A DNA stretch of 64,000 nt from Epiperipatus broadwayi (lineage: Eukaryota > Onychophora > Udeonychophora > Euonychophora > Peripatidae), in NCBI GenBank assembly GCA_028023455.1, contig JAQFVV010006221.1:3609166-3673165 (forward strand), given 5' to 3'. This document shows, piece by piece, positions 24,965 to 38,474 of the stretch. Each line of letters opens with the position of its first letter. The stretch's first letter is position 1. A model generated the notes under the pieces. It was given only the letters and a program-made list of their open reading frames with translations, was not told the origin of the DNA and did no database searches. The position numbers and the translations under genes were made by a program.

Positions 24965-27900
24965 GGATATAAAGTATATCTGTATTTAAATATGCTCCAG
25001 AATTTTTTTAAATTTCAAAATCTGCATTCCATGATAATAAAATTAAATGATCAAAAGGTGAAATGATTTTCTCAGCAAAATACTTAATGAGATCTTTAGC
25101 TATTCTGAAAAAGAATTAAAATATTCACATACAGAGTATTAAAAATCAAAAATATAATAAACTGCAAAGTTTTATAAGCTTATAATATTATTAAAGTAAA
25201 TGAAAAAGTTATCATACAAAATATGGAAAGAAATAGAAACATTATAATACAGCTATTTTAAAGAGAATGAGTCAATAGCCTTAAAGATTTTTTAAAATTT
25301 ATTTAATGGCAATAATTATCTCAATTAATTTTAAAGTGCCATTTATCAAAATATTTTGTCTTAATATTAAAACGCTTCATAGAAGCATCTTTTAAAATTA
25401 AAAGTTTTAATGAACCAGAAACAAAAAATTGTTTCTCTCAACAACAATATTTAATACCATAATATGGGGAAGTCATCTATTATTCCTTTGGTGCTCTGTA
25501 GCATAAATCTATTTTTCTCAATGAAATAGTCAAAGTATATTTCTTCAGAAAATTGTCGATCAAACAATATGTATCAGGTTGTCTAGTCATCAAAGAAAGT
25601 TTTACAATTGCCTGATATTGTTATGGGACCTTGATTAAATAATAGATTTGGAATCTTTTGGAAAAATTATTTTTGGTTACATACCTGTTATCCAGAAACA
25701 ATGAAATCAAAGCAATGTCACCTAATACATCAATATGTGATTATGAATGTATGTGATAACCAACAAAATATCACATATTTTATGATCTGTTTTGTCTAAA
25801 ATCTTCAAAATGGCATCATTGTATAAATTTTCTCCAATAGTAATGTGTTTTGGCTTTAGAAATACAGACTTTTTCCCTCAGATAGATATTCTATGCTTTT
25901 CAGCCCAGTTTTATTCCCAATATTTTTATAAATAATTGTTAAAAGAAGTTGGACTTGTAGGAGCAACAAATTCAACTGTCATAATGTTATTTTATTCTTC
26001 AAACTATGGTAAAAATTCAAGAAGAGATTAATTTATTTATGACTAAAGCAAATTAAAGAAAGTCTACAAATCAATAGAAAATCGTAACAGCTTTCTAAAG
26101 TCATATTACACTACAAGAATCCTAATATCTACAAAGCTTAAACTTAAAATGCTGAAAAACAAAAACTGCATTTATAAAAAATACCATATAAATATGTAAG
26201 GAGATATATATTAATAAGATCAACCATCCTATTGAAAAGTGATTGAAATAGCACAAAGTGATCATTAGAAAATAAAATCCAAATATCAAAGTAGTAGTTT
26301 GTGTATATACTAATAATAAAATGTTTGATTGGGAAAATACAAAAATATTGGATAAAGATGAAAAATTACAAAAAGAAAAATTCAAAGCTAATAGAATTAA
26401 AAGAATATATTTTTTAATATAATTAAAATTAGTAATAACAAATTACAAAACTTGATTAAAACAAATAATTGTAAACATTCTGACCTAGGCTATTTAAAGT
26501 TTAAATTTCCATTTCTCTTAATATTTTTGTGTGATTTTTTAAATTTGAAGATTTATTCAAACATTTATGCGCATGTGGTTGAATGTTTTTGTAGGTTCAA
26601 TTCTTTATATTTTTTGCTTCTGCTGAGTGTTTTCCTTATGTTGATGAGTTTTTTTTTGTTGCTTCAAAATTACTTCTTATTTCAACAGTTTAATTCCTAT
26701 TAAAATTTCATCATTTCATGGAAATATTTTGAAGATATGTGTTTGATATTTAGTTGGTCTAATAATAAGAAAGAAAGGTAAGTTCGATATCTGTAGACAT
26801 TATTTTGAAAGATTCAGAAAGCTACATTTCAGACTGGATTGACCACAATTGCAAAAATAACTTGTTTCACTATTCATTTCAATAATTACAGTTTTCCCAT
26901 GCTGCTATAATGTAAGACAACTTTATTTTCTATGAGGATTGTTTCCTTATTTCATTGAAACTATTCACTAAATTGTGGCTGGGATTTTGCTTGCTACAAA
27001 TTTATTTGCACAGAATCTACATGGACTTAATATGGAACTAGAATATGGACTAGCACTAATGTTCAAAATCAAACCTTATACACACTCTCAACTTATGATA
27101 CAACTGAGAACGAAATTCAAAACCTTTGTTTAATAATCTTACTTTTTTTTTGCAATTTTATTAAGTGCATATTTTTAGTATATCTATAAATAAGCTTATT
27201 GTAAAATTCAGACTTATTTCATAAGTTGTTTATTGGATTAACAAAATTCCTAAAGGGGCTAATTATCATTTTAATCAACTTTAAAATATTACTTAAACTT
27301 TTTTCTTTTAAATCAAAATCTTTCTTTAAATTGTAATTGTTCACTTTACAGAAGTATAATTTCAAAGAAAATTACTTGCTGTATAAATAATAAGATTTTA
27401 GAAATATTGGAAGCATTCTAAATTTACAATATTTTTACCAATTTTATACATTTATATTTTACAAATAATATAATAATTATTAATTCTATATATTATTTTA
27501 TTTTGTTGTTGCTATAATAAATTATTTAACTTTTATAGAACATATAAAGATTAATAAAGCAATTGCACATATTTTTCAACTATTTTTCTTCAACAAACAA
27601 ATGAATCACTTTTCTTAAGTGCCCCCCCCCCGCCCTTTGATATTTGATTGTTTTATTAACACTTATTTGTACTGTATTTAATAACATTTATTTGAGATTT
27701 TACAGATTTTTATAAGGATATGGCAGCTGGAAATTCAGTAAATGATTCTATCTATATGTAATAGGCAATATCCATTCCATAATAATTTATATATACATAT
27801 ATAATTATATTTTCTATTTGTAAAATTATAATAGTTTGATATATAAGTAATTATGAACTAAAATCTAAATGATAGATCATTCAGTGAAAATAATTACTAA

Positions 27901-28010
27901 TTTCATGATAAGATAAATAATTTCCACCATGCGATTAAAAACATGACTTTAATATTTAATATATATATAGAAAATAATCCCAGTGCATAACGCTATACTG
28001 AAATAAATAT
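24965..28010. other. A+T-rich stretch, no gene seen
   Basis: No supported gene. The plus frame at 26452-26703 and minus frame at 26122-26385 are rich in F, L, I and Y, as expected of translated A+T-rich DNA, and have no domain. A run of ten C lies at 27622-27631. Confidence 0.4.
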
Positions 28011-28014
28011 ACAA

Positions 28015-28137
28015 ATATTAAGCAATTAAATCACCCCACATGGTTAAGAAATCCAGTACTGCCCTCTGTGAACTAATATATAAATACAAACTCTAATGGA
28101 TTTCTTAACCATGTGGGGTGATTTAATTGCTTAATAT
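28015..28137. mobile_element. ~120-bp hairpin-type MITE
   Basis: The left arm AATATTAAGCAATTAAATCA and CCCCACATGGTTAAGAAATC is repeated as a perfect or nearly perfect complement at 28094-28137. The arms are about 43 bp and the spacer about 36 bp (contains ACTGCCCTCTGTGAAC). The arm identity suggests recent origin or gene conversion. Non-coding. Confidence 0.85.
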
Positions 28138-28433
28138 TTAATATATATGTATGTATGTAAATACAGTTTTAGATTCATATGCATGCTAGATTGGTTATTA
28201 CTATTATAGCATTAATGGATTGAATAAATCTCATGTGATATCATCTGAGTAATATAAGTGGCTTAATAAGCTTTTATTAAAAGGACTAATATCATAAAAT
28301 AGATTACAAAACACCTGCGATGTTATTTGCATCAACTATTCTATCCAATATAAAATTAGAAAAGACTATATTAAAAGAGGCAGTTGTGATAGCTGATTAA
28401 TTTATTTTTTTAATTTTATTTTATTTTATTGAC

Positions 28434-29347
28434 AAATTTAGGTACTTATAAGTTTTCAGGTAAACCAAGATGGCAATCCATATTTTTGATTAATCTACAG
28501 TTTTAGGGGCCCCAAAAATGTTTATAAAAAAGAGGTTTCTAGAAAACATTTATTTTTTATTATTACTATTATTTAAAAAGAAATTATAGAAAAAATTAAT
28601 TACAATATTTACACTTTATTTTTTTTTTGTTTGTAATACCATACTAACAGAAAAATGAATTTAAAAAATATATAAATACAATATTTACACTTTATTCATA
28701 TCGGTGATGCCTCCAAAATTGTATAACATAATTTTTATTCCAATTTTAATGTTATTTTTAAAAATTAAATTTTCTGAAATTAACATATAATTCAGAATGT
28801 TAAGTCATTGTGAAGTTTTTTTTAATTATTTTCCCACTATACCACTACATACTTTATTTACATTGTAATTCTTTTTTTTAAAATTCTGGTTCAAATGTGG
28901 GTACTTGTGAGTTTTGAATGTAAAGTTTCACATTGTGATTATTAACGTACACTTTTCTAAAGAACAGGATCTCATACCTTTGGAAATACTCCACTGCATC
29001 ATGTTCTGTGACAGGAAGGTCCCAAATTTTAAACATGATACAATTTATCAAAAAAACTACTGCTGATAAAAAGAATCATACTGAATTAAACCATGGTATG
29101 ACAATGTTAAGAATATCTCATCAATTCCACATTGGAATGTAAGTATAAAAAAATGGAAATAAAGATTCTTAATGAAATTTATCAGAATGTATTACTTTTT
29201 TTAAAATTTATCAATAAATTTATTATTTTTTTATTCAAGAACTAACACATCTTCAAGAGATTATATGCCCTTGTTGTACATTTATAAAAAAAAAAAAAAA
29301 ACAGTTGTCATTTTGATTTATCTGAAAACTCACAAATACCCAAATTT
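28434..29347. mobile_element. ~0.9 kb element with ~45-bp inverted ends
   Basis: The left end AAATTTAGGTACTTATAAGT then TTTCAGGTAAACCAAGATGG is matched in reverse complement by the right end (AAAACTCACAAATACCCAAATTT). AAATTT at each outer edge could be a short target duplication or part of the terminal repeat; being palindromic it is ambiguous. A further direct copy of the terminal motif (GTGGGTACTTGTGAGTTTT) lies inside at about 28897-28915, so the element may be composite. The inside is A+T rich without coding. Confidence 0.6.
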
Positions 29348-29349
29348 TT

Positions 29350-31815
29350 ATTATATATAAAAAAAAAAAGCTTTGTTATTTTATCAGGATTATTAATTTA
29401 ATAGTTTTTTTTTAATCTGAATTATCTTTTTGGGTTTTTTAGTAGAGGATATTGCTTCTAAATAAGTCTTTTATAACATTAAAGTATTATCTTGATATGG
29501 CACGCACTACTAGAGATAATGGGAAATAGAATTTATGATAAAAAAAATATAAAGATAATGACTACCAAGAAACAAGAATGCTAAAACTCACCTCAAAAAT
29601 AGTCAACATCATTTTGCATTTACACACATTATGGATTTAACATAAATGACATTTTGAAAAATCACTTTATCATTTTAATTCAAAATAAGTAATATATTTT
29701 TGATGATGGTGATATATACATAAAAAGTAAACAAATGTTATTTTGTCAAAACATTGGAAAGTAATGCAAAATAATACACGGTTTAACCCAAAATCATATC
29801 TCCAATAAACATTGAATACAATATATATATATTAGTACAAATATATAGTTTGGTGGAACTGATTTAAAATTTCTCTATATTCTTCTAGGTGACTTATTAT
29901 CATGGTTAGCACTTTGTATATACTTAATACTTGTATTCAAATTGACTTAATGATGAGATTGTGTAGTTTCACTTTTGATTTGCTTATTATATATTTATTT
30001 TTTTCTCATATATTAGTTTTGCTCTTTCCCAATCATTAAATTAAACAAGCAGTGCTTAACCTGCAAAAACCAACAACATATTACGTCAAGTTTATTAAGA
30101 TAAATAAAAACAAACAATCATTATTTATTTTCTCTTTAACTAATTATAAAAAAAAAAAAACTTTAGTGGTTAAAATGATTTATTTAGTTAATTTAATTTG
30201 AATTAGTTGATAGTATGATAAACACATTTTTTTCTCATCTTTCATTTTAACAGAAATATGTAAATGAGATGAAATGTAATTGGCTAAAAAAAAAAAAGGA
30301 GCATGTTCAGAGAATTAAAAAAAAACTGTGATAGTAACAGCAAGTATATAAAGTAAAAAAAAGAAGGAGAAATCTCTTTTTTTCTGCTGTTAAACATATA
30401 ATGAATATAAAAGCTGCTCTTTAAAGAAAACGATTTAAGGACAAAGAAAGGAGTTAAATTAAAACTTTTCTTGTATAATGCAAATTGTAATATTATTATG
30501 TGCAAATAACAAAATAAGGAGCTAAAATTAAGCAGGTCTGTTCAAGTTTACCAGCCGAAAATCTAACTGCTGACTGTTTTTCAAAATGTCTATAATTGAA
30601 ATTTACTGGAATTATCAACCGTGAAAATGGAAATAACAATTTTAAAGGTCAGTAGACTTGGAAATATTCTTTATTGTTTACAAACTGTATTAACCTGGGA
30701 TGCAATATTTTACTTTCATGATTTTAACACATACAGTTATGCTATATATGTGCAGAGTGAAATGCTATATTAACATTTTTGTGTGCCAATGTTTGAATGA
30801 TAAGGAAATAGCTATAACCCACTTTGAACTGATATTAGAGATAACATTCTCACTATGTGAGTTGTCTTATTATTAAAATTATAATATAGTTGTTGAAAAA
30901 AGATAACAGTTAACCAGAAAATTATTTTATAATTGTCATAATTATTTCCTTGGACAATCATTCATGGTCTTCGACACTGACTAAATAAATTAAAAGTAAT
31001 GAAATATTTTAACTTTAGAGTAACTCCTAAAATATAAGTAATAAAGTCTATTAACTATTTAGTAATACTCTAATTAAAATTATACGTGTCCTATTTTTTT
31101 TTAAAATATCCGAGTATTCAGAAAGCCTACACATACATCAATTAATTATGGAATATTCACTATGGGTGGAAATGAAGGGAAACACAATCAAACTCATAAA
31201 ATTCTATATATTGTAATTGAAAACCTATTTAATTTCCATGTTGTACATTAGGTAGTAAGAAAACGTTTTTGATTTTATTGGGAATATTCAATATATTTGA
31301 AATATTATGTATTTAAATTTCATGTAGTCATTTAAACTAATGTATGTTTTGGCTCATATTATATATTATTTTATATGTGTATGAAGTTCATGTATACATT
31401 CTATTGGGCTTAAAGTAATTATTTATCAATTTAGATTAATTGAATTGAACATATGATATAGAAATTGAATAAAATCAATTATTAGGTTTCAGCACTTGCA
31501 TGAAGGTTTAATGATTATTTAATGAATCTATAACATGCATCAACCCCACATGACTTAATCCTGTATGTCTTTCCAGAGTTCTGTGCCTGTACTCATATTA
31601 TATTTACTATGTATTATTATTTTGCCCATGGTTTAGGCAGAGTTGGTTATAATTTTAGTTGTTTACTATATTGAAGTATTTATTTCATTTTATGTACTAA
31701 TGCACTTTAGTAAGACTGCACATATCTCCTAATTTAGAAGATTTATTGATGAGGATAATTTTATGTCTCTTTTATGTGAAAAATAAATGTTAACATTATT
31801 TTATAATGTTATATG
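29350..31815. other. A+T-rich stretch, no gene seen
   Basis: Contains a TA run near 29822 and long A tracts. The 73-codon minus frame at 30284-30505 is A-tract driven. No gene supported. Confidence 0.4.
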
Positions 31816-31817
31816 GT

Positions 31818-31990
31818 ATTATTCTGTGCTGGTGGTTTAATTCTCAGAATTATCATTACCATTTTTTTTATATTCTTTACATTATTCTGTTCTGGTAATC
31901 TAATCTTCAGAATAATAATTTGCCATTTATTATATTTTTATATTCATTTCTGCATTGGTGATTAATCTGCAGAACAGTCTGTAATTGTAC
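31818..31990 (+). repeat. Degenerate ~64-bp tandem repeat
   Basis: About three imperfect units, starting near 31818, 31881 and 31946, share ATTATTCTGTGCTGG/TTCTGG/ATTTCTGCATTGG, then a TAAT-rich part with CTTCAGAATAAT-like sequence and a T-rich end. The last unit is partial. Confidence 0.6.
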
Positions 31991-32330
31991 TTGTTGCTCT
32001 GATGATAGTTAAAAACCCATGGAACATTTGATGCTTTGTTATTCCTTTGTGTGGATGAATACATCCATAGCGATATCATTGCTCTTTGTTGTATAAATGT
32101 ATGTTTGAGCAGAGTTTCCATATATTATGGTGTTTACACTATTTCCCTAATCTTTAGGTTGATCTCACATGTTCAGTTACCAGCTATACAAAGGGTATTT
32201 GAACGAATTATTTTCATAATTTATTATAGGTCAGTTATATGATGTTCCCAGCTGAGTTGAAGTTCAAATTCTCTCTTTGATTCATTATCTCATTATGACC
32301 AACTTTCACAGGTTTCCCAATATCAATGGT

Positions 32331-33058
<728 letters not shown>

Positions 33059-33179
33059 TGATGATGATGATGATGAATCTGGGGTATATGTGCATTGGTT
33101 CTGATATTAACATATTGGAGAAGTTATTGACTAGGAGTTTGAATGCATTCTCTTTCCTATAAGGGACTGAAATCAAATC

Positions 33180-33915
33180 CATTTATGAGAAAATCTTATG
33201 TTGTGTTTATTTGGAATTCATGTACATTATCCAGGTATAGAAACAAGTATATGTGATGGTCTTTTATTTTATTTATTTATTTATCTAATTTTTGTGAACA
33301 TTGTATTAACCAATTATTTATTTAATATTGATTGAGTCATAAATAAATGTTAATTTTATAATTTAATTTAACTATATCATTGTTATTTGTCATACATAAA
33401 ATCCAGAAAATCCAATGTATTAAATAGACTATATATTGGAGCACATGTTGAACCTGATGATGCTTACAAGGTTTATTGAAATTATGAGAATATCTTAATG
33501 CTTTTGTTCTTGGGTAATTAGTGATGTACCGGGTATAATAAAATCATCTCCTACATCATCTCCACATTGCTTTGTTAATTCTGGAATATAATCCAGTATT
33601 TGTTACTTCTATTGGTGTTCATGATATTAGGACCTAAATTAATAAATAAGCTTGCTATCCAGTATGATGATTGAACCTATTTTCTAATATTGCAATTTAT
33701 GATTTACATATTACAGTAAGAGTCTCATTACTATTGATTTAATTAGAAATTTAAATTAATGATGAAAGAACCTAAAGTTTATATGCTTACCTTTTATTGA
33801 AAAGCAAATACTCTACATGACATTTCTGTACTAAAATCCTGAGCATATCTGAACTACAGCCAATCATATTATGAGACTGACTATAACAGTTACTGTCTTG
33901 TTAAATGGCCTGGTA
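33180..33915. other. A+T-rich stretch, no gene seen
   Basis: No supported gene; a TTTA run lies near 33265-33285. Confidence 0.4.
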
Positions 33916-33921
33916 ATCAAG

Positions 33922-35037
33922 TATTTACCTTGCTATGATGTTAGTAGCCTGAAGGCATACAACTCTAATTATCCGATCTTTGCATCATCAGAAGAACACA
34001 TGAACATTGTCATGGCAATGAAGACACTGACATGACTAATCCAAGAGATTTGACTTTTTGATCCATGAGATTTTTTTCATCATGACCTGTGAGATTTAAA
34101 AGTGGATTTTTTCCTATTTGTTGCAGCGTTTTTTTCAGTGCTTTAATATTTCAGCAATTTTTTTAAATAAAACATTACTTTTCAACAATTGTAAGTAATT
34201 TACATGTTATTTCTTCTATGATATTAAGGGGATGTATTTTATATTTTATTAATTTTCCAGATTTTCCATTTTTAGACGTCCATTTACAAATGGCTATTGT
34301 TGAAGCAAGAGATCGACAAAATTATTATTTGAAAACTCACAGAATTATTACTTCTGGACTCGCACTTTACACTTTATGATAGGTTTTTTTAAGAAGACAA
34401 AATTATTATTTGTAGACTTGCAGTTATTTGTAGACTCAGTTTTCACTTTATGATAGGCTTTTTTAAGCTGACAAAATTATTATTTGAATATTCACAGAAT
34501 TATTACTTCTGGACTCGCACTTACACTTTATGATAAATTTTTTTAAGAAGACAAAATTATTATTTGTAGACTCGTAGAAATATTACTTCTGGACTCGCAG
34601 TTTACACTTTGATAACTTTATATAGTACGTTTAACATGACTGATTTATTATTTGTGGACTTGCAGTTTTTACTTATTAATTTTGTAGTGATATTTATCTT
34701 ACATTTTCCTATTTTGTGTCCAATTTTAGTTAATTATTCATGATGTATATATTACTTTTAACCTTTTTTTGCCACATATCATTCTATTTTGTGTCCTATT
34801 TATTAATTTTTTTTTCAGGATGGACGGCGCCATCATTATCCTGTACCATGTGCCTTTTTCTTCATTTTTACCTCATGACCCTGTACCATGTGCCTTTCCC
34901 CCCATTTTACTTTTCTATGATGTCATTGCCCTGAGGGCGATTATATTTGTCTGCAAATCACTAGGTGATGTTATCTTAAAAATCGGATGGTTAGAGTGGT
35001 ATGCCTTCAGGCTAATGACATCATAGCAAGGTAAATA
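33922..35037. mobile_element. ~1.1 kb foldback element
   Basis: The left end TATTTACCTTGCTATGATGT with GCCTGAAGGCATAC is matched as reverse complement at 34965-35037 (GTATGCCTTCAGGC, then CATCATAGCAAGGTAAATA). The arms are about 65-75 bp with moderate divergence. Inside are a ~80-bp tandem array (34315-34670) and a G+C-raised portion with two direct copies of CCTGTACCATGTGCCTTT near 34840 and 34881. The short frames at 34740-35026 have no domain. I see no clean target duplication. Probably a non-autonomous DNA transposon. Confidence 0.75.
34315..34670 (+). repeat. ~80-bp tandem repeat, 4-5 units
   Basis: Units start near 34315, 34396, 34470, 34550 and (diverged) 34638 with GACAAAATTATTATTTG, followed by GA-TCGCAG-like, TTACTTCTGGACTCGCA, ACTTTATGATA and a T7 tract. 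The repeat lies entirely within the foldback element at 33922-35037. Confidence 0.85.
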
Positions 35038-35039
35038 TG

Positions 35040-36630
35040 GGACTGCCAATGGTCTATATTCACCATGTGATAGTTGGTATTGATGTAATGGATCATATAT
35101 TTAATTCTGGAAGAGTAATCTTAGTAGTTTTATAGATCATACCATCTTGTTCATGATCAGCCATAAGATCTCATGTAAATAAAAATCGTACATTAAGTTT
35201 TTGAAGTGTAGTTTTTAAGATACAGTCATTAGTGAGAATGATTAGTTCAATAGTCGTGCAATTTATTTTGGGTAATTTAATGTAATCTTCATATACTGCT
35301 GTGATGGGTCTTTGTGGTGCACCCTGGCTGCAACCGGATTATACGGTAACAGTTTTGTGTTGTATCATTAATTTTGCCTGTTATGCTCCAGGTGGACTTT
35401 TTGGTTACAACATATATATATATATTCAAGTGTTAATTGACTCATAAAATGTAAGAGTACAAATATAATTTAAAAACCAAAAGAGACATTTGTGGACAAT
35501 ATATATACACACATATTATATTACCAGATAGGCAGTAAAATATGTGCATATTGCAACTGTTTTTTGTCGATATTAATTTATATTAATAAATTTTCTTTAA
35601 TGTATTTTATACTTTTTTTTTGTCTAAGATAAGGGAAGAAAAACTAATCAAAATGTATGTTAGTTTGTTCTAATTAAATTTGTAGAAAAAAATATAACAT
35701 TATTTAATCATATCGGAGTCTAATTAGAGGCATTGTTGTATCCAAATTTTTATAATTCCTTTTTGTGAATAATTAAGGGATTTGTCTCTTTGACATAATT
35801 TTCTTTTAATTATTTTTTTCTTTAGATGTACAAAGATGTATTATCAAAAATTTAATTGGTTAAGTGTTTTATAAAAGAAACTCTTGAAATTCTTTTTTTT
35901 TTTTTTTTGTAAAGATTAAGTTCATTTGCAAGCTGATTAGAAAAAGAAATTAATTTAGATCAACAATAAAACATTACAACAATTTTGTTCTTTGGTCAGT
36001 CAAAGAGAGTTGATAGTCAGAAAGATGTAGCAATCAGAGACCAGTGGCAGTCAGAAAGAATCAGCAATCAGAAAGCCAGCAGAGAAAGTTAGTCATCAGA
36101 GTTATAGATTAGTTGGTGATTACACTATAGTGCAGAGCCAAAGAAAAAAAGGTATTTTGGCATTTGAGCTGCAATGTAGAGGAGATAGGAGGTCTTTTCA
36201 CACCCACAATAAATGTTTAATGTCACAATGACATAAAATTGAAAGGAAATAAACCCTGCAAGTATATATGTGGAAACATCTTTTTATCTTTATTAACTTG
36301 ATCTTTTTTTTGTAATACTTTGACATTTTCAGTTATTGTTCAGATTTGTTTATGCCATACTTAACGATAAAATCCTAATAAAAGTCTCATAATTAATATG
36401 TATTTTTTTGCAGTTTTTTATTCTTTTTTTTTTTTTGGTTTAAGTTGTTTATAAAAAATATGTTTATTAGCACTTCTGTTGAAAATCCCAGCATACTCTA
36501 CCATCATGTGCTATATTTTTGGAGGGGAGATTTTTAGTAGAGATCGCCATTTTCTGTGATAATATTAATTTTGTTTCAAGGTGACAATTCCTGTTATATA
36601 TTGCATGATAAATATCATATGAGTATACTT
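35040..36630. other. Non-coding stretch with small unusual patches
   Basis: A patch of raised G+C at 35295-35405 (TGGTGCACCCTGGCTGCAAC) ends at a TA run, like other TE boundaries here. At 35995-36115 short CAGTCAGAAAG-type words recur several times in a purine-rich tract. No coding sequence is supported. Confidence 0.4.
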
Positions 36631-36631
36631 A

Positions 36632-37345
36632 ATGTATTTTTATAAATATTATTTAAAGCCCAAAATCATTTACTGCTTTTTTAGTAACCATTTTTTTTGT
36701 GTATAATGGTGTCATTTCTATAAGATCACAAATCACTTTTTTTTTTTTTTGATTGGGAATGTCGTTCTTAAAAGTTGTTAGTATGAAAGTGGTATGCATA
36801 GTTAATGTCTTTTTATAAATATTATTTAAAAACCAAAATCATTTACTGTTTGTTTAGTGTGTCTATTTAAACTAACAATTTTTTTTATGTAATGGGGTCA
36901 TTTTATTAGAATCGCAAATCACTTTTTTTTGATTGGGAATGTCATTCTTAAAAGTTGTTAATGTGAAAGTTGAACATATAGTTAATGTCTTTTTATAAAT
37001 ATTATTTAAAAACCAAAATCATTTACTGTTTGTTTAGTGCATATTTAAACTAACATTTTTTTTTTGTGTAATGCTGTCATTTCATTAAGGTCACAAATCA
37101 ATTTTTTTTTTTTTGCTTTCAAATGTTCTTCTAAAAACTTGTTAGTGTCCAACTTGTACATATTTAAATGTCTCATTATTTAAAAACCAAAATCATTTAT
37201 TGTTTGTTAGTGCATATTTAAACTAACATTTTTTGTGTGTAATGCTGTCATTTCATTAAGATCAAAATCTTTTTTTTTTTCAAATGTCATTTTTGAAAGT
37301 TGTTAGTGTCCAAGTCATACATATTTCAAGGTCTTGTTCAAAATC
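36632..37345 (+). repeat. ~175-bp tandem satellite, about four units
   Basis: Units begin near 36632, 36804, 36984 and 37168, with a partial fifth near 37328. Each has AATGTCTTTTTATAAATATT, ATTTAAAAACCAAAATCATT, TACTGTTTGTTTAGTG, AACTAACATTTTTTT, a TGTAATG-TGTCATTTCATT part, a long T tract and CTTAAAAGTTGTTAGTG. T-tract length and small indels vary between units. Non-coding local satellite. Confidence 0.9.
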
Positions 37346-37410
37346 ATACATTTCTTATTGAAAACGATAAATATATTTAGAATGTTTTTACTTTTAGTTA
37401 TTTTTAGTTC

Positions 37411-37658
37411 CTGCAACACAGAGCATGTATTAGACCTGTGCCTGTTTCCCATTCATATCAACCCCCCCCCTCCAATAACTTTGTAAATCTTGCCCAAATA
37501 TCATGTACAAGATCCATGTACACATTTTTTGCCAAAAAAGTCATATACAATATCCATGTACACATTATTTTGATCAGATCCCAAGATTATGAAGTTATCA
37601 GCAGATTGATACAAATATAAACAGGTGCAGTAAATCTAATACATGCCCTGTGTTGCAG
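37411..37658. mobile_element. ~250-bp foldback with CTGCAACACAG ends
   Basis: Left arm CTGCAACACAGAGCATGTAT with TAGACCTGTGCCTGTTT; right arm is its imperfect complement (AAACAGGTGCAG near 37619, ATACATGCCCTGTGTTGCAG). The inner part has a direct repeat of ATCCATGTACACATT near 37513 and 37552 and a C-rich run at 37461-37470. The 60- and 69-codon frames across it are coincidental. MITE-like; no clear target duplication. Confidence 0.7.
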
Positions 37659-37664
37659 CTGTAA

Positions 37665-38465
37665 TACCAAAGTTCCAAAAATGAATTTTTGGATAACCCT
37701 TGGAATGCATTTTTGATAGACTTGACAAAAGATGTTAATGCAGCCAGAAGAGTTTAGTGAACCAAACAAAATGGAGTAGAAATTCACCAAATGCACCAGA
37801 TCTAATTTTCAAATGGTTACCATGTGAAATATAGTTATGCTAAACCCTCCTTAGCAAGAAAATGTAGCTGAATCAAAATCATCTGTTTCTCCTGTTCACT
37901 ACTGCCCATTTTAATAGAGCTTTGTAAGTGAGAGCATCCCAGGGAAATTTTATTTTAGCTGAGAACAAGGGGGAAATGATCACTGTAGAAGTCAACATTA
38001 TGTAATGTCTCCTATAAATAAATATTGCAGATGAATCTTTGAAATATTTAGAGAACAGAAATGAAGTGTACAACCCCTCTCCCCTCTATTTGTATAAGTA
38101 AGGAATGAACATTTAAATTTGTTATTATTGGCTTTTTAAAGTATATCGATTTCAGAAATTAATTTATCCAAATTAAGCTTGACATTTACAAATATAAGTA
38201 TATGTATAGAGTTAGATAAAGATGTATATATATATATTGTATTTATTTAAGAAATTAATATCTTAGCAAAATTAAACTATACATATATGAATGGGTGTAT
38301 GTATGTATGCTTATAGAGTTAGATAAAAATGTATATATTTTTTGTGCATGTTTATTTGTTAATGTATAGAAAACATGAATTGAAATATATCTCACTATTT
38401 TTTCCCTCTGATGAATATTATCATTCAACATGGATATTATATATCTATATTTTTATGTGTTTATT
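37665..38465. other. A+T-rich stretch, no gene seen
   Basis: No supported gene. Two related TATGTATAGAGTTAGATAAA-type stretches near 38201 and 38308 form a diverged ~105-bp direct repeat. Confidence 0.4.
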
Positions 38466-38474
38466 ATTTTATAT

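Noticed and set aside
26122-26703. Hydrophobic proteins on both strands (87 and 83 codons)
   Set aside because: F/L/I/Y-rich composition is what A+T-rich DNA gives by chance; no start context, domain or conservation visible.
27622-27631. Poly-C/poly-G tracts here and at 43132-43145 and 50097-50107 as functional sites
   Set aside because: Isolated homopolymers with no partner structure; probably slippage products or sequencing-sensitive sites.
34315-34670. CRISPR-like array
   Set aside because: Units are similar along their entire ~80 bp and diverge gradually; this is an ordinary minisatellite.
36632-37345. CRISPR-like array
   Set aside because: Period of ~175 bp with whole-unit similarity, not short repeats with unique spacers; the setting is a eukaryotic genome.
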